A stretch of 64,000 nucleotides of DNA from Cryobacterium sp. Y11 (GTDB taxonomy: Bacteria; Actinomycetota; Actinomycetes; Actinomycetales; Microbacteriaceae), in assembly GCF_002929535.1 (NCBI RefSeq), contig NZ_PJJO01000061.1, positions 62,001 to 126,000 of the forward strand. Reading direction: 5' to 3'. Both the position numbers and the translations under genes were made by a program. Below, in pieces: positions 42,990 through 52,105 of this stretch. The notes below the pieces were generated by a model that made no database searches, was not told the origin of the DNA, and was given only the letters and a program-made list of their open reading frames with translations. How positions within the stretch are numbered: the stretch's first letter is position 1; the number at the start of each line of letters is the position of its first letter.

Positions 42990-44207
42990 GTGAATACTGC
43001 TGTCTCCCGCCGACTGTGGCCGGGCCGCGGCCTCGCCCTCGTTGGCATCATCTTGGTCGCCGCGAACCTGCGCACAGCCGTCGCCGCGCTGTCGCCGATT
43101 GTGACTGAGGTCAACGTCGATATTCCGCTCGGCGTGGTTTCCCTGGGCGTTTTAGGCATGCTGCCGCCGGTGTGCTTCGCTATCTTCGGCATTTTTACGC
43201 CGCTAATCACCCGTCGTCACGGCCTGGAAGTTCCGCTGCTATTCGCTTTGCTGGCAATCATGGTCGGGCATGTGAGCCGCGGACTGTCCGGTTCGATCAC
43301 CATGCTCATCATCGGCAGTGTCATCGCCTTCGCCGGGCTCGGCATCGGCAACGTGCTGTTGCCGCCGCTGGTAAAGAAATATTTCCCCGACCGGGTCGGG
43401 CTCGTGACGAGCCTCTACGCCACAATCATGTCCCTGAGCACCCTGATACCGCCGCTAATCGCGGTGCCGGTAGCGGATGCCGCCGGCTGGCGCGTCTCGC
43501 TCGGCATGTGGATGCTGCTTGCCGTGCTCGCGCTCGTTCCATGGATCACCATGCTCGTGCGGCATCGCACGGAGGTATCGGCTAGCCCCATCGTCGAGGA
43601 GGCCGATGCAGCCATTCTCGGGCGTCTCTGGCACTCCTCAATCGCGTGGGCGATCGCCGGTGTGTTTGCGGTCTCATCGCTCAACGCCTATGCCATGTTC
43701 GCCTGGTTGCCCCAATTGCTCGTCGATACCGCGGGGGTGAGCTTGGCACAGGCTGGAACGCTCCTGGCCGTCTATGCCGGCATGGGCATACCCTGCGCCC
43801 TGATTATTCCGGTGCTGACCGCGCGCATAGCCAACGTCGGGCCGCTCGTTTATATCGGGGTATTCGCTTTCGTGGCCGGCGATCTTGGACTGATTTTTGC
43901 GCCCGAAACTCTGACCTGGCTCTGGGTGTCGCTGGCCGGACTGGGGCCGTTGTTCTTTCCGCTCGCGCTGGTTTTGATCAACCTGCGCACGCGCACTCAC
44001 GCGGGGGCCGTGGCGCTGAGCGGCTTTGTGCAGAGCGTTGGTTACACCCTCGGCGCCCTCGGACCGCTTGTTGTCGCGCTGCTGCACGAGCTCAGCGGCG
44101 CCTGGACCTGGCCGTTGATCTTTCTCTTGGCGACCGCACTGGCCGTCCTGGTCGCTGGCGCAGTCATCGGCCGCCCGCACATGCTCGAGGACGATATCGC
44201 CCGTTGA
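42990..44207 (+). CDS. MFS transporter of the CynX/NimT type
   Basis: 405 residues, about twelve membrane segments. NLRTAVAALSPI near residue 27 is the hallmark of the CynX/NimT group (cyanate/2-nitroimidazole transporter-like). A cytosolic loop at about 190-210 separates the two halves. Substrate unknown. GTG start appears leaderless. Located just after a TetR gene, suggesting regulated efflux. Confidence 0.85.
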   Translation: MNTAVSRRLWPGRGLALVGIILVAANLRTAVAALSPIVTEVNVDIPLGVVSLGVLGMLPPVCFAIFGIFTPLITRRHGLEVPLLFALLAIMVGHVSRGLSGSITMLIIGSVIAFAGLGIGNVLLPPLVKKYFPDRVGLVTSLYATIMSLSTLIPPLIAVPVADAAGWRVSLGMWMLLAVLALVPWITMLVRHRTEVSASPIVEEADAAILGRLWHSSIAWAIAGVFAVSSLNAYAMFAWLPQLLVDTAGVSLAQAGTLLAVYAGMGIPCALIIPVLTARIANVGPLVYIGVFAFVAGDLGLIFAPETLTWLWVSLAGLGPLFFPLALVLINLRTRTHAGAVALSGFVQSVGYTLGALGPLVVALLHELSGAWTWPLIFLLATALAVLVAGAVIGRPHMLEDDIAR

Positions 44208-44257
44208 CCACGGGCGGACCGTGCGTTTTGACCCGTGCACTCACAGGCCGGTGAGGT

Positions 44258-45202
44258 TTACGGCACCAGCTCCCCGCGATGAATCAGCGCAGCGGCGCCA
44301 ATCAGCGGGCCGTCGCCCGAGAGTGCGGAGTGCACCACGTGCACCCGGGTGGCGTAGGCGAATTGCACCCGCTCAGCGATTGCGGCACGAGCGAAATCGA
44401 GCAGGTCGGGGGTGACGTTGGAGAAGCCGCCGCCGATGGCGACGACGTCGAGGTCGAGCAGGGTCGCGGCGGAGGCGATTGCCTGGCCGAGGGCCCGACC
44501 GCTTCGCGCAACGGCCGCGACAGCTGGAGGGTCGGCGGCAGCGTAGGCGTGAGCTAGGTCCTCGCCGGTCGAACCCGTGAAACCCTGGGTCCGCGCCCAG
44601 GCGACGGTCTTCGGCCCGGAGGCGATCGCCTCAATGCAGCCGATTCCGCCGCACACACACGGGTCGTCAAAACCACCGACCTCGATGTGGCCGATATGAC
44701 CGGCATTGCCCGTTGGCCCCGAAACCGTGACGCCGCCAAGAATCAAGCCGCCGCCGATTCCGGTCGACACGACCATGCCCATCAGATTGTCGATGCCCAG
44801 GCCGGCGCCCACCCAGTGTTCGGCGAGTGTGATGCAGAGGCCGTCCATCCGCAGCCGCACATCCAGCCCGGGAACCAGCTCGGCAACGAGCTCCTTGAGC
44901 CCAAACTCGCGCCATACCGGCAGGTTGAGTGGCGACACCGCTCCCACGGTCAGCTGAATTGGTCCGGCACAGCCAATGCCAACGCCGATTAGGGGAGAGC
45001 TCTGCGGCGCGCTCGCGAGGGTAGCACGCACGACCGTGCCGACAGCGGATGCGAGCTGCTCACTGGTCGCGCCGGCTCCCGTAGCCGCGCGGTTGCGGCT
45101 GGCCGTGAGCACAGTGCCCCGATCATCGACGAGGGCGGCTTCGACCTTGGTACCTCCGACGTCGACGGCGAGAACATACTCAGGGGCAGCGTTGGGGCTC
45201 AT
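44258..45202 (-). CDS. ROK family sugar kinase (glucokinase-like)
   Basis: 314 residues. ATP-binding AVDVGGTKVEAALVD near residue 12, ROK sugar-binding GHIEVGG near 170, and the zinc motif CVCGGIGCIEAIASG (CxCGxxGCxE) near 180. Phosphorylates glucose, N-acetylmannosamine or a related sugar; the specificity is not determinable. TACGAT ends 6 nt before the ATG. Divergent from the SorC regulator of the deoC operon, but not obviously part of it. Confidence 0.88.
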   Translation of the reverse strand: MSPNAAPEYVLAVDVGGTKVEAALVDDRGTVLTASRNRAATGAGATSEQLASAVGTVVRATLASAPQSSPLIGVGIGCAGPIQLTVGAVSPLNLPVWREFGLKELVAELVPGLDVRLRMDGLCITLAEHWVGAGLGIDNLMGMVVSTGIGGGLILGGVTVSGPTGNAGHIGHIEVGGFDDPCVCGGIGCIEAIASGPKTVAWARTQGFTGSTGEDLAHAYAAADPPAVAAVARSGRALGQAIASAATLLDLDVVAIGGGFSNVTPDLLDFARAAIAERVQFAYATRVHVVHSALSGDGPLIGAAALIHRGELVP

Positions 45203-45208
45203 TCACTG

Positions 45209-45214
45209 ATCGTA
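45209..45214 (-). promoter_or_regulatory. -10 box (TACGAT) for leaderless ROK kinase gene
   Basis: Ends 6 nt before the ATG at 45202 on the minus strand. Confidence 0.45.
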
Positions 45215-45353
45215 TGGGATGGGTCGCGTATGACGCGCGCGGCGGCATCCGCTCCCCGGATAACTGCTCAAACGAGCAAGATTCCCCACAGCCGTTGATT
45301 CGGCTGGCTGGCCGTCGTAGGCTGGGTTCAAACGATTGGGCTGAGTACCGTAC

Positions 45354-46298
45354 ATGAGCGATACCGACGAACTCCTCTCCATCCGCGCCGCCGAACTCTA
45401 CTATGAAGAGAATCAGACGCAAGATGAGATCGGCGTGATTCTGCGCCTCACCCGCTGGAAGGTCGGCCGGCTGCTTGCGAGCGCCAAGGCCAACGGCTTC
45501 ATCCGGATTGAGATCGTGCACCCGCGCGCCCGACGCCTGCCGATCGAACGAAGGCTGCGCGAATCGACCGGTCTCACCGACGCCATCGTGGTCTCTTCCG
45601 CCGGGGTGTCGAGTGACGTCGAACTGCAGTCCCGCACCGCTCAGGCCGCCGCCGACTACCTCACCAGCCTCCGTCCGATTCCGCGCACGCTCGGCATTAG
45701 CTGGGGCCGCACCCTGCATGACGTGTCCCTGCACCTGAAACAGGGCTGGGCACCGGGGGTGAACGTGGTGCAGATTAACGGCGGCGTCAGCCTGAACCAG
45801 CACACGGGCACCGCGGCATCCACTGCCGTGACCATCGCGCACAAGGCCGACGGTTCAGCCACCCTGCTGCCCAGCCCGGCCATTTTCGAACGCCTCGAAA
45901 CCAAGCAGGCCATGGAGGCCGACCGCACCGTCGCCGGGGTGCTCGCTCTCGCCCGCAACGCCCAGGCCTACGTTTTCAGCGCCGGTCAAGCGGATGCCAA
46001 ATCCGCCCTCGTCGACAGCGGCTACCTGACGGTCGCCCAGATTGACGCCCTCGTGGCTCGCGGCGCTGTCGGCGACGTGGTGGGTCGCTATATCGACCAG
46101 AACGGCCGCGTCGTCGATCCGGAGCTCAATGAACGTACGGTCGGCATCCAGATCGACCAATTGCGCCGCGCGCCGCTGACCATCGCTGTCATCTCCGGAC
46201 ACTCCAAACACGCCATCGCCCGCGCCGTCGTGCGCAACGGACTGTGCACCGTGCTGGTGACCGACGAAGACACCGCGAACGCACTCCTCCAAGACTGA
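45354..46298 (+). CDS. deoR: SorC-family sugar-binding transcriptional regulator
   Basis: 314 residues. N-terminal HTH (RAAELYYEENQTQDEIGVILRLTRWKVGRLLASAKANGFI) and a C-terminal sugar-phosphate sensor domain with LGISWGRTLHDVS near 105 and NGGVSLNQHTGT near 140, the DeoR-of-Bacillus/SorC fold. It lies 34 nt upstream of deoC in the same direction, so it probably senses deoxyribose-5-phosphate and controls deoC and the dehydrogenases. A TAGGCT box about 35 nt upstream (45318-45323) may be its -10. Confidence 0.85.
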   Translation: MSDTDELLSIRAAELYYEENQTQDEIGVILRLTRWKVGRLLASAKANGFIRIEIVHPRARRLPIERRLRESTGLTDAIVVSSAGVSSDVELQSRTAQAAADYLTSLRPIPRTLGISWGRTLHDVSLHLKQGWAPGVNVVQINGGVSLNQHTGTAASTAVTIAHKADGSATLLPSPAIFERLETKQAMEADRTVAGVLALARNAQAYVFSAGQADAKSALVDSGYLTVAQIDALVARGAVGDVVGRYIDQNGRVVDPELNERTVGIQIDQLRRAPLTIAVISGHSKHAIARAVVRNGLCTVLVTDEDTANALLQD

Positions 46299-46332
46299 AC
46301 ATCCCCTGCGCGACCGCTCAAAAGGACACCCC

Positions 46333-47346
46333 ATGACCAGTAGCCCCTTGGCCACCTACCACCCTGACCAGCGCGCCCTCGCGTTGATCGGCGGGGAGGC
46401 CACCGACGCGAACCTTCGCCGGTACCTGCACGGCATCCCCGGAATCGATGCGGTCGGCCTCGAAGCCCGCGCCGCCGACCTCGGCACCCGTTCGATTAAA
46501 ACCAGCTCCAAACGCTGGGCAATCGACACCATCATCGGCTTAATCGACCTCACCACTCTCGAAGGTGCCGACACTCCTGGCAAGGTGCGCTCACTCGTGG
46601 CCAAGGCGCTCATGCCAGACCCGGGCGACCCCGGTTGCCCCCGCGTCGCCGCGGTCTGTGTTTACGGTGACATGGTCGGCACGGCCGTCACGGCGCTCGG
46701 CTCCGCTCACGCCGCTGGCAGCACAGAGGGAATCAGCGTTGCTGCGGTTGCGACCGCTTTTCCGAGCGGCCGTGCCTCTCTTGGCGTCAAGCTCGCCGAC
46801 GTGCGCGACTCGGTCGCGGCCGGCGCAGACGAAATTGACATGGTCATCGATCGGGGCGCGTTCTTGGCTGGCCGGTTCGGCCAGGTCTACGACGAAATCG
46901 TCGCCGTGAAAGACGCCTGCCGCCGCGCCGACGGGTCGATGGCTCACCTCAAGGTGATTCTCGAAACCGGCGAACTGAACACCTATGACAACGTGCGCCG
47001 CGCGTCGTGGCTGGCCATTCTGGCCGGCGGCGACTTCATTAAAACCTCCACCGGCAAGGTCGCACCGGCCGCGACGCTGCCCGTTACGCTGTCCATGCTC
47101 GAGGTCGTGCGCGACTGGCACCGCCTCACCGGCGTGCAGATCGGCGTGAAGCCGGCCGGCGGCATCCGCACCTCGAAAGATGCCATCAAGTACCTCGTGA
47201 CGGTTGCTGAAACCGTGGGGGAGGAGTGGCTCGTGCCGAGCCTGTTCCGCTTCGGCGCGTCCAGCCTGCTCAACGACGTGCTGTTGCAGCGCCAGAAGAT
47301 GACCACCGGGCACTACTCCGGCCCCGACTACGTGACGATTGATTAG
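46333..47346 (+). CDS. deoC: deoxyribose-phosphate aldolase
   Basis: 337 residues; splits 2-deoxyribose 5-phosphate into acetaldehyde and glyceraldehyde 3-phosphate. TIM-barrel class I aldolase with the Schiff-base Lys in FIKTSTGKV (K237), AAVATAFPSG near 138 and KPAGGIRT near 273. About 80-100 residues longer than the short E. coli-type enzyme, with an N-terminal extension typical of the larger actinobacterial form. SD AAGGAC about 7 nt upstream. Acetaldehyde produced would be the substrate of the dehydrogenases directly downstream. Confidence 0.95.
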   Translation: MTSSPLATYHPDQRALALIGGEATDANLRRYLHGIPGIDAVGLEARAADLGTRSIKTSSKRWAIDTIIGLIDLTTLEGADTPGKVRSLVAKALMPDPGDPGCPRVAAVCVYGDMVGTAVTALGSAHAAGSTEGISVAAVATAFPSGRASLGVKLADVRDSVAAGADEIDMVIDRGAFLAGRFGQVYDEIVAVKDACRRADGSMAHLKVILETGELNTYDNVRRASWLAILAGGDFIKTSTGKVAPAATLPVTLSMLEVVRDWHRLTGVQIGVKPAGGIRTSKDAIKYLVTVAETVGEEWLVPSLFRFGASSLLNDVLLQRQKMTTGHYSGPDYVTID

Positions 47347-47355
47347 GGAACGACC

Positions 47356-48912
47356 ATGAAATTTCTTGACTACGCACCAGCCCCGGAGTCGCAGGCACTC
47401 CTGAACCTCAAAAGCGACTACGGCCTGTTCATCAACGGCGACTTCGTCGACGGTCGCGGCACCCCGTTTCAGACCATCAACCCGGCCACCGAGCAACAGA
47501 TCGCCATGATCGCCACCGCCAATGAAGCGGATGTCGACGCCGCCGTTTCCGCCGCACGTCACGCCTACGACGGGGTCTGGTCTCGCCTGTCTGGCAGTGA
47601 CCGAGGCAAGTACCTGTTTCGCATCGCCCGCCTGGTGCAGGAACGCGCCCGGGAACTCGCCGTCGCCGAAACTCTCGACAACGGCAAGCCGATCAAGGAA
47701 AGCCGCGACGTTGACATTCCCTTGGTAGCTGCCTGGTTCTTCTACTATGCCGGCTGGGCGGACAAGCTTGACCACGCCGGAGTCGGCCCGAACCCGGCCT
47801 CGCTCGGCGTCGCAGCCCAGGTCATTCCGTGGAACTTTCCGCTGATGATGCTCGCCTGGAAGATTGCCCCTGCCCTCGCCGCCGGTAACACTGTCGTGCT
47901 CAAGCCCGCCGAGACCACCTCGCTCACCGCCCTGCTGTTCGCCGAGATTCTGCAGCAGGCCGACCTGCCAGCCGGTGTCGTGAACATCATCACGGGCGAC
48001 GGTAGCACGGGGCAGGCGCTCGTTAACCACCCCGGCGTCAACAAGGTCGCCTTCACCGGTTCGACCTCCGTTGGGCGGGCAATTGCGCGTTCGGTCGCCG
48101 GAACCGACAAAAAGCTCAGCCTCGAACTCGGCGGTAAGGGTGCCAACATCGTCTTCGACGATGCCCCCATCGATCAGGCTGTCGAGGGTATCGTGCGCGG
48201 CATCTTCTTCAACCAGGGTCATGTGTGCTGCGCTGGAAGTCGCCTGCTCGTGCAGGAAAGCATCCACGACGACGTCATCGACCGGCTCAAGCGCCGCATG
48301 CAGACTCTGCGCATGGGAGACCCGCTCGACAAGAACACCGACATCGGCGCCATCAATAGCGCAGAGCAGCTCGCTCGTATCCGTGAACTCTCCGACCTAG
48401 GCCAGCAGGAGGGTGCCGAGCGTTGGAGCGCCGACTGCGTTATTCCACAGAACGGCTTCTGGTTCGCGCCGACCATCTTCACGAACGTGTCGACGAGTCA
48501 CCGCATTGCCCGCGACGAGATCTTTGGCCCGGTGCTCTCCGTGCTGACCTTCCGCACGCCGGCCGAGGCCATCGCTAAGGCAAACAACACGCCGTACGGC
48601 CTGTCCGCCGGAATCTGGAGTGATAAGGGCAGCCGTATCCTCGCCGTCGCCGACAAGCTGCGCGCGGGAGTGATCTGGGCAAACACCTTCAACCAGTTCG
48701 ACCCGTCGAGCCCGTTCGGCGGCTACAAGGAAAGTGGCTACGGCCGTGAGGGCGGCCGACACGGGCTCGCCGCGTACCTCAAGCCCGCCGTGCGCACCGG
48801 CTCGCGGTCCATCGCGGCCACCGACCACGCGACGCCCGCCACGGCGCCCGCCAGCAAGAAGTCCGCATCCGCCAGCAAGAAGTCCGCATCCGCAGAGAAA
48901 GCCGCCAAGTGA
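47356..48912 (+). CDS. aldehyde dehydrogenase
   Basis: 518 residues; NAD(P)-dependent. Catalytic Cys C291 in NQGHVCCAGSR, general-base Glu in LELGGKGANIVF near 256, NAD-binding IPWNFPLMML near 156 and FTGSTSVGRAI near 233, and the EIFGPVLSV block near 390. It follows deoC by 9 nt, so acetaldehyde from deoxyribose is a likely substrate. The C-terminus is a Lys/Ser/Ala tail encoded partly by a 21-bp tandem duplication. The stop overlaps the next gene. Confidence 0.93.
   Translation: MKFLDYAPAPESQALLNLKSDYGLFINGDFVDGRGTPFQTINPATEQQIAMIATANEADVDAAVSAARHAYDGVWSRLSGSDRGKYLFRIARLVQERARELAVAETLDNGKPIKESRDVDIPLVAAWFFYYAGWADKLDHAGVGPNPASLGVAAQVIPWNFPLMMLAWKIAPALAAGNTVVLKPAETTSLTALLFAEILQQADLPAGVVNIITGDGSTGQALVNHPGVNKVAFTGSTSVGRAIARSVAGTDKKLSLELGGKGANIVFDDAPIDQAVEGIVRGIFFNQGHVCCAGSRLLVQESIHDDVIDRLKRRMQTLRMGDPLDKNTDIGAINSAEQLARIRELSDLGQQEGAERWSADCVIPQNGFWFAPTIFTNVSTSHRIARDEIFGPVLSVLTFRTPAEAIAKANNTPYGLSAGIWSDKGSRILAVADKLRAGVIWANTFNQFDPSSPFGGYKESGYGREGGRHGLAAYLKPAVRTGSRSIAATDHATPATAPASKKSASASKKSASAEKAAK
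48850..48891 (+). repeat. two tandem 21-bp units in the aldehyde dehydrogenase tail
   Basis: 48850-48870 and 48871-48891 are identical and encode ASKKSAS in frame, giving a basic, likely disordered tail. Confidence 0.8.
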
Positions 48913-49772
48913 ACCGCCTCGCCATTCCCAAGACGTACAAGCTCTACATCGGCGGCAAATTTCCGCGCAGCGAATCCGGCCGCGTCTACGAGGTGCTCTC
49001 GCACAAGGGCGAGTTTTTGGCCAACGCCGCCAAGGGCAGCCGCAAGGATGCCCGCGATGCGGTTCTCGCCGCCCGCACCGCCCTCGGCGGCTGGGCTGGC
49101 GCCACGGCCTACAACCGCGGCCAGGTGCTCTACCGCATCGCCGAACTGCTGGAGGGTCGTCGAGCGCAGTTCATCGACGAAATCATGAGCTGCGAGGGCC
49201 TGAGCGCCGCAGCGGCCAGTGCTCAAATCGACGAGGCCATCGATCGCTGGGTGTGGTACGCCGGCTGGGCCGACAAGTACGTACAGGTCGCCGGCAACGC
49301 TAACCCGGTGTCCGGACCGTTCTTCAACCTGTCCGTTCCCGAACCCACCGGCGTCGTGGCAATCATCGCCCCGCAGGATGCCGAGTCGCTGCTCGGACTA
49401 GTCAGCGCCATCGCACCGGCCCTCGTCGCCGGCAACACCGTCGTTGTGGTCGCCAACGAACTCGCACCCCTCTCGGCCATCAGCCTCGGCGAGGTACTTG
49501 CCACGAGCGACGTTCCCGGCGGAGTCGTCAACATCGTCACCGGCTCGCCGGCCGAGATCGCGCCGTGGCTGGCCAGCCACGCCGACGTCAACGCCCTCGA
49601 CCTCGTCGGCGCCGGCGGCCTCGATTGGGTGGAGCTGCAAATCAACGCCGCCGACACGCTCAAACGGGTTCTCCCACCCGAGACGGGAGCGGATGCCGCA
49701 GCCCCGGCTCTGTCCCGCATCCTCGCCTTCACCGAACTGAAGACGGTCTGGCACACCAAGGCCATCCTCTGA
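48909..49772 (+). CDS. truncated/degenerate aldehyde dehydrogenase-family protein
   Basis: 287 residues. It aligns with the N-terminal, NAD-binding part of aldehyde dehydrogenases: KLYIGGKFPRSESG, RGQVLYRIAELLEGR, PEPTGVVAIIAPQDAESLLGL and ALVAGNTVVVVANE. It then ends where the catalytic domain should follow: the Cys loop and the EIFGPV block are missing. GTG 48909 overlaps the upstream stop. The same short partner after a full-length enzyme in deoC operons is familiar from other actinobacteria, so it may be a regulatory or heteromeric subunit rather than a pseudogene. Confidence 0.8.
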   Translation: MNRLAIPKTYKLYIGGKFPRSESGRVYEVLSHKGEFLANAAKGSRKDARDAVLAARTALGGWAGATAYNRGQVLYRIAELLEGRRAQFIDEIMSCEGLSAAAASAQIDEAIDRWVWYAGWADKYVQVAGNANPVSGPFFNLSVPEPTGVVAIIAPQDAESLLGLVSAIAPALVAGNTVVVVANELAPLSAISLGEVLATSDVPGGVVNIVTGSPAEIAPWLASHADVNALDLVGAGGLDWVELQINAADTLKRVLPPETGADAAAPALSRILAFTELKTVWHTKAIL

Positions 49773-49843
49773 GCTTGTACCGGGCGCGGGCCGTTCCCCG
49801 GGCATCCGCTGTGACGTGCCATCAGTTGCTCGGGGGAACACGG

Positions 49844-49849
49844 TAGGCT
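49844..49849 (+). promoter_or_regulatory. -10 box (TAGGCT) for the SDR/DUF2867 gene
   Basis: Ends 7 nt before ATG 49857; no ribosome-binding site in between. Confidence 0.45.
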
Positions 49850-49856
49850 GCGCGCC

Positions 49857-51377
49857 ATGACCTTACGCAGAGCACTTGTCACCGGCGCGACGGGCTACAT
49901 CGGCGGACGCCTCGTTCCCAAGCTTCTCGAGGCCGGCTTTACGGTGCGCGTGCTCGTGCGGAGCCCGTCAAAGCTGCGCGATGTGCCATGGGCCGATCAG
50001 GTCGAGGTCGTACAGGGCGACCTCGGCGACGCCCCGTCTGTGCACCGCGCCTGCGCCAACATTGATGTTCTCTACTACCTCGTGCACTCGATGGGTGCAG
50101 CCGGTGATTTCGAGCAGATGGAGCGTAGTGCCGCCCAAAACGTCGCGGTGGCCGCCGCTGCTGCGCACGTGGCGCGCATCGTCTACCTCGGAGGGTTGCA
50201 CCCCGATACCCAGACGCTCTCGGCCCACCTACGTTCCCGCATGGAGGTCGGTCGCATTCTGCTGGGCAGCGGCGTTCCAACCGTTGCCTTTCAGGCCGGT
50301 GTGGTGATCGGTTCCGGCTCGACCTCGTTCGAGATGATCCGCCATCTCACCGACGTGCTGCCCTATATGCCGGCGCCGAAGTGGGTGCGTAATCGTATCC
50401 AGCCGATCGCCGTGCGCGACGTGCTCTACTACCTACAGGCCGCGGCTGACCTGGCACCCGAAGTGAATCGCACCTTCGACATCGGCGGCCCCGACGTGCT
50501 GCGTTACGGCCAGATGATGAACGGCTACGCCCTCGAAGCCGGCCTCAAACAGCGGGCCATTGCCGCGCTGCCCGTGCTCACCCCGTGGCTAGCCGCCCAG
50601 TGGGTGAACCTGGTCACACCGATTCCGCGCAACCTCGCCATTCCCATCATCGCCTCGCTGCAGTACGACTGCGTCGTGCACGAGAACGACATCGACGAGT
50701 ACATTCCACACCCGGAGGGTGGCCGTACCGGCTACCGGCGGGCCGTGCGCCTCGCGCTTGGCCGCATGCGCGACGGCGACGTAGAGACCAGCTGGAGCAA
50801 CTCGTCGATCGAGGGCGCGTCGAGCAACCCGCTGCCGAGCGACCCGGACTGGGCTGGCCACGTTGCGTACACCGACCTGCGCGAGAAGACCACAGCGGCC
50901 GCTCCTGCCGCGCTGTGGCGAGTTATCGAGAGCATCGGCGGCGAGAACGGCTGGTATTCCTTTCCGCTGGCCTGGGCGATTCGCGGCCTGATGGACAAGG
51001 CCGTCGGCGGCGTGGGCCTTCGCCGCGGCCGCCGCAACCCCGACCACTTGCACACCGGCGAGGTGCTCGACTTCTGGAGGGTAGAGCAGATCGACCACGG
51101 CAGCTTCCTACGGCTGCGCGCCGAAATGCGTGTTCCCGGCCGCGCCTGGCTCGAAATGAGCGTCACACCGACGGATACCGGCGGCTCGGTCTACCGGCAG
51201 CGCGCGGTCTTCTTTCCCCGCGGCCTCGGCGGTCGGCTGTACTGGGCGGCGATCCTCCCGTTTCATGGCATCATCTTCGAGGGCATGGCTACCCGGATCA
51301 CGGCGACCGCCGCGGCCGAACAGTCCGCCGACGCGCAGCATCCGTTGGCGGGGGTTTCTCGCGCCGACGAAGACTGA
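49857..51377 (+). CDS. SDR-type NAD(P)-binding protein with DUF2867 domain
   Basis: 506 residues in two parts. At about 1-290 an extended Rossmann domain: ALVTGATGYIGGRLVPKLLEAG, VVQGDLGD, YYLVHSMG. At about 330-490 a START-like DUF2867 domain (GWYSFPLAWAIRGLMDKAVGG, LDFWRVEQID, WLEMSVTPTDTGGS). This fusion is common in actinobacteria; the substrate is unknown. Likely leaderless. A nearby SGNH hydrolase follows at 98 bp. Confidence 0.88.
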   Translation: MTLRRALVTGATGYIGGRLVPKLLEAGFTVRVLVRSPSKLRDVPWADQVEVVQGDLGDAPSVHRACANIDVLYYLVHSMGAAGDFEQMERSAAQNVAVAAAAAHVARIVYLGGLHPDTQTLSAHLRSRMEVGRILLGSGVPTVAFQAGVVIGSGSTSFEMIRHLTDVLPYMPAPKWVRNRIQPIAVRDVLYYLQAAADLAPEVNRTFDIGGPDVLRYGQMMNGYALEAGLKQRAIAALPVLTPWLAAQWVNLVTPIPRNLAIPIIASLQYDCVVHENDIDEYIPHPEGGRTGYRRAVRLALGRMRDGDVETSWSNSSIEGASSNPLPSDPDWAGHVAYTDLREKTTAAAPAALWRVIESIGGENGWYSFPLAWAIRGLMDKAVGGVGLRRGRRNPDHLHTGEVLDFWRVEQIDHGSFLRLRAEMRVPGRAWLEMSVTPTDTGGSVYRQRAVFFPRGLGGRLYWAAILPFHGIIFEGMATRITATAAAEQSADAQHPLAGVSRADED

Positions 51378-51408
51378 TCCGCAGGTAGCTGTGTCGATAA
51401 AGCGTGCG

Positions 51409-51414
51409 TATACT
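51409..51414 (+). promoter_or_regulatory. possible -10 box (TATACT) for the SGNH hydrolase
   Basis: A near-consensus TATACT lies 62 bp upstream of ATG 51476; no clear -35 element is seen. Confidence 0.3.
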
Positions 51415-51475
51415 CTGGGAATTCTGGCGGCTCTGCCCGGATCGGGGCATGATAGATAGGGATTAGGAGGCCACT

Positions 51476-52036
51476 ATGACAGTTTCACTCGCCTTCCTTG
51501 GCGACGGCCTCACCGAGTGCGGTCACTGGGCTGAATGGTTTCCCGAGTTCGACGTTCACAATCTCGCCGCCAGCGGAAACACCACCGATGAGGTGATCAC
51601 ACAACTTGATCAGGTGATTGAGATGCGCCCGGATGCCATCGTGATCGGGGTCGGCACCAACGACCTGGGCTGGCGCAAATCCGATGAGTACGTTGTGCGC
51701 AACCTGGAAACCATTTTGTACACGCTGCGCCGGGCGCTGCCGGAGACGCGCATCATGGTGTTGTCGGTACTGCCGCGCGACCGTGATTTTGCCACCACCA
51801 TCCGCTCCATTAATCGGCACGTTTGGCAATACGCGCCCACCCAACACGTGCAATACCTCGACCTGTGGCCAGCCCTCGCCCTTCCAGACGGTGAACTCGA
51901 CCCGACCTTCGGAATCGACCGACTGCACCTGAACGAGGCAGGATATGCGGCTTGGCTGGCCGAGCTCAAGCCGGGGCTTGAGACGCTGTTCGAGCGCCCG
52001 CCGTCGACCACGTCGATTCCGGTCCAGCACGCCTGA
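51476..52036 (+). CDS. SGNH/GDSL-family hydrolase
   Basis: 186 residues. Block I is FLGDGLTECGHWAEWFPEF, where the usual catalytic GDS Ser is replaced by Gly-Asp-Gly-Leu-Thr; Thr or another residue would have to serve. Block III GVGTNDLGW (Asn) and block V FGIDRLHLNEAGY (Asp and His) are intact. Esterase or lipase activity is therefore uncertain. SD AGGAGG is 6 nt before the ATG. Monocistronic by spacing. Confidence 0.8.
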   Translation: MTVSLAFLGDGLTECGHWAEWFPEFDVHNLAASGNTTDEVITQLDQVIEMRPDAIVIGVGTNDLGWRKSDEYVVRNLETILYTLRRALPETRIMVLSVLPRDRDFATTIRSINRHVWQYAPTQHVQYLDLWPALALPDGELDPTFGIDRLHLNEAGYAAWLAELKPGLETLFERPPSTTSIPVQHA

Positions 52037-52093
52037 ACGGCCGCGGTTACCGATCGCAGTGCTGGAGCGGCGAGGTGTCCGGTGTGCGCTCGA

Positions 52094-52099
52094 TAGAGT
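52094..52099 (+). promoter_or_regulatory. -10 box (TAGAGT) for a leaderless leader ORF
   Basis: Ends 6 nt before ATG 52106, the start of a 28-codon ORF coupled to the next gene. Confidence 0.4.
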
Positions 52100-52105
52100 T
52101 AACCC

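Noticed and set aside
46591-48267. Long minus-strand ORF (558 codons) opposite deoC and aldehyde dehydrogenase
   Set aside because: Antisense shadow spanning two conserved genes; no motif and no start signal.
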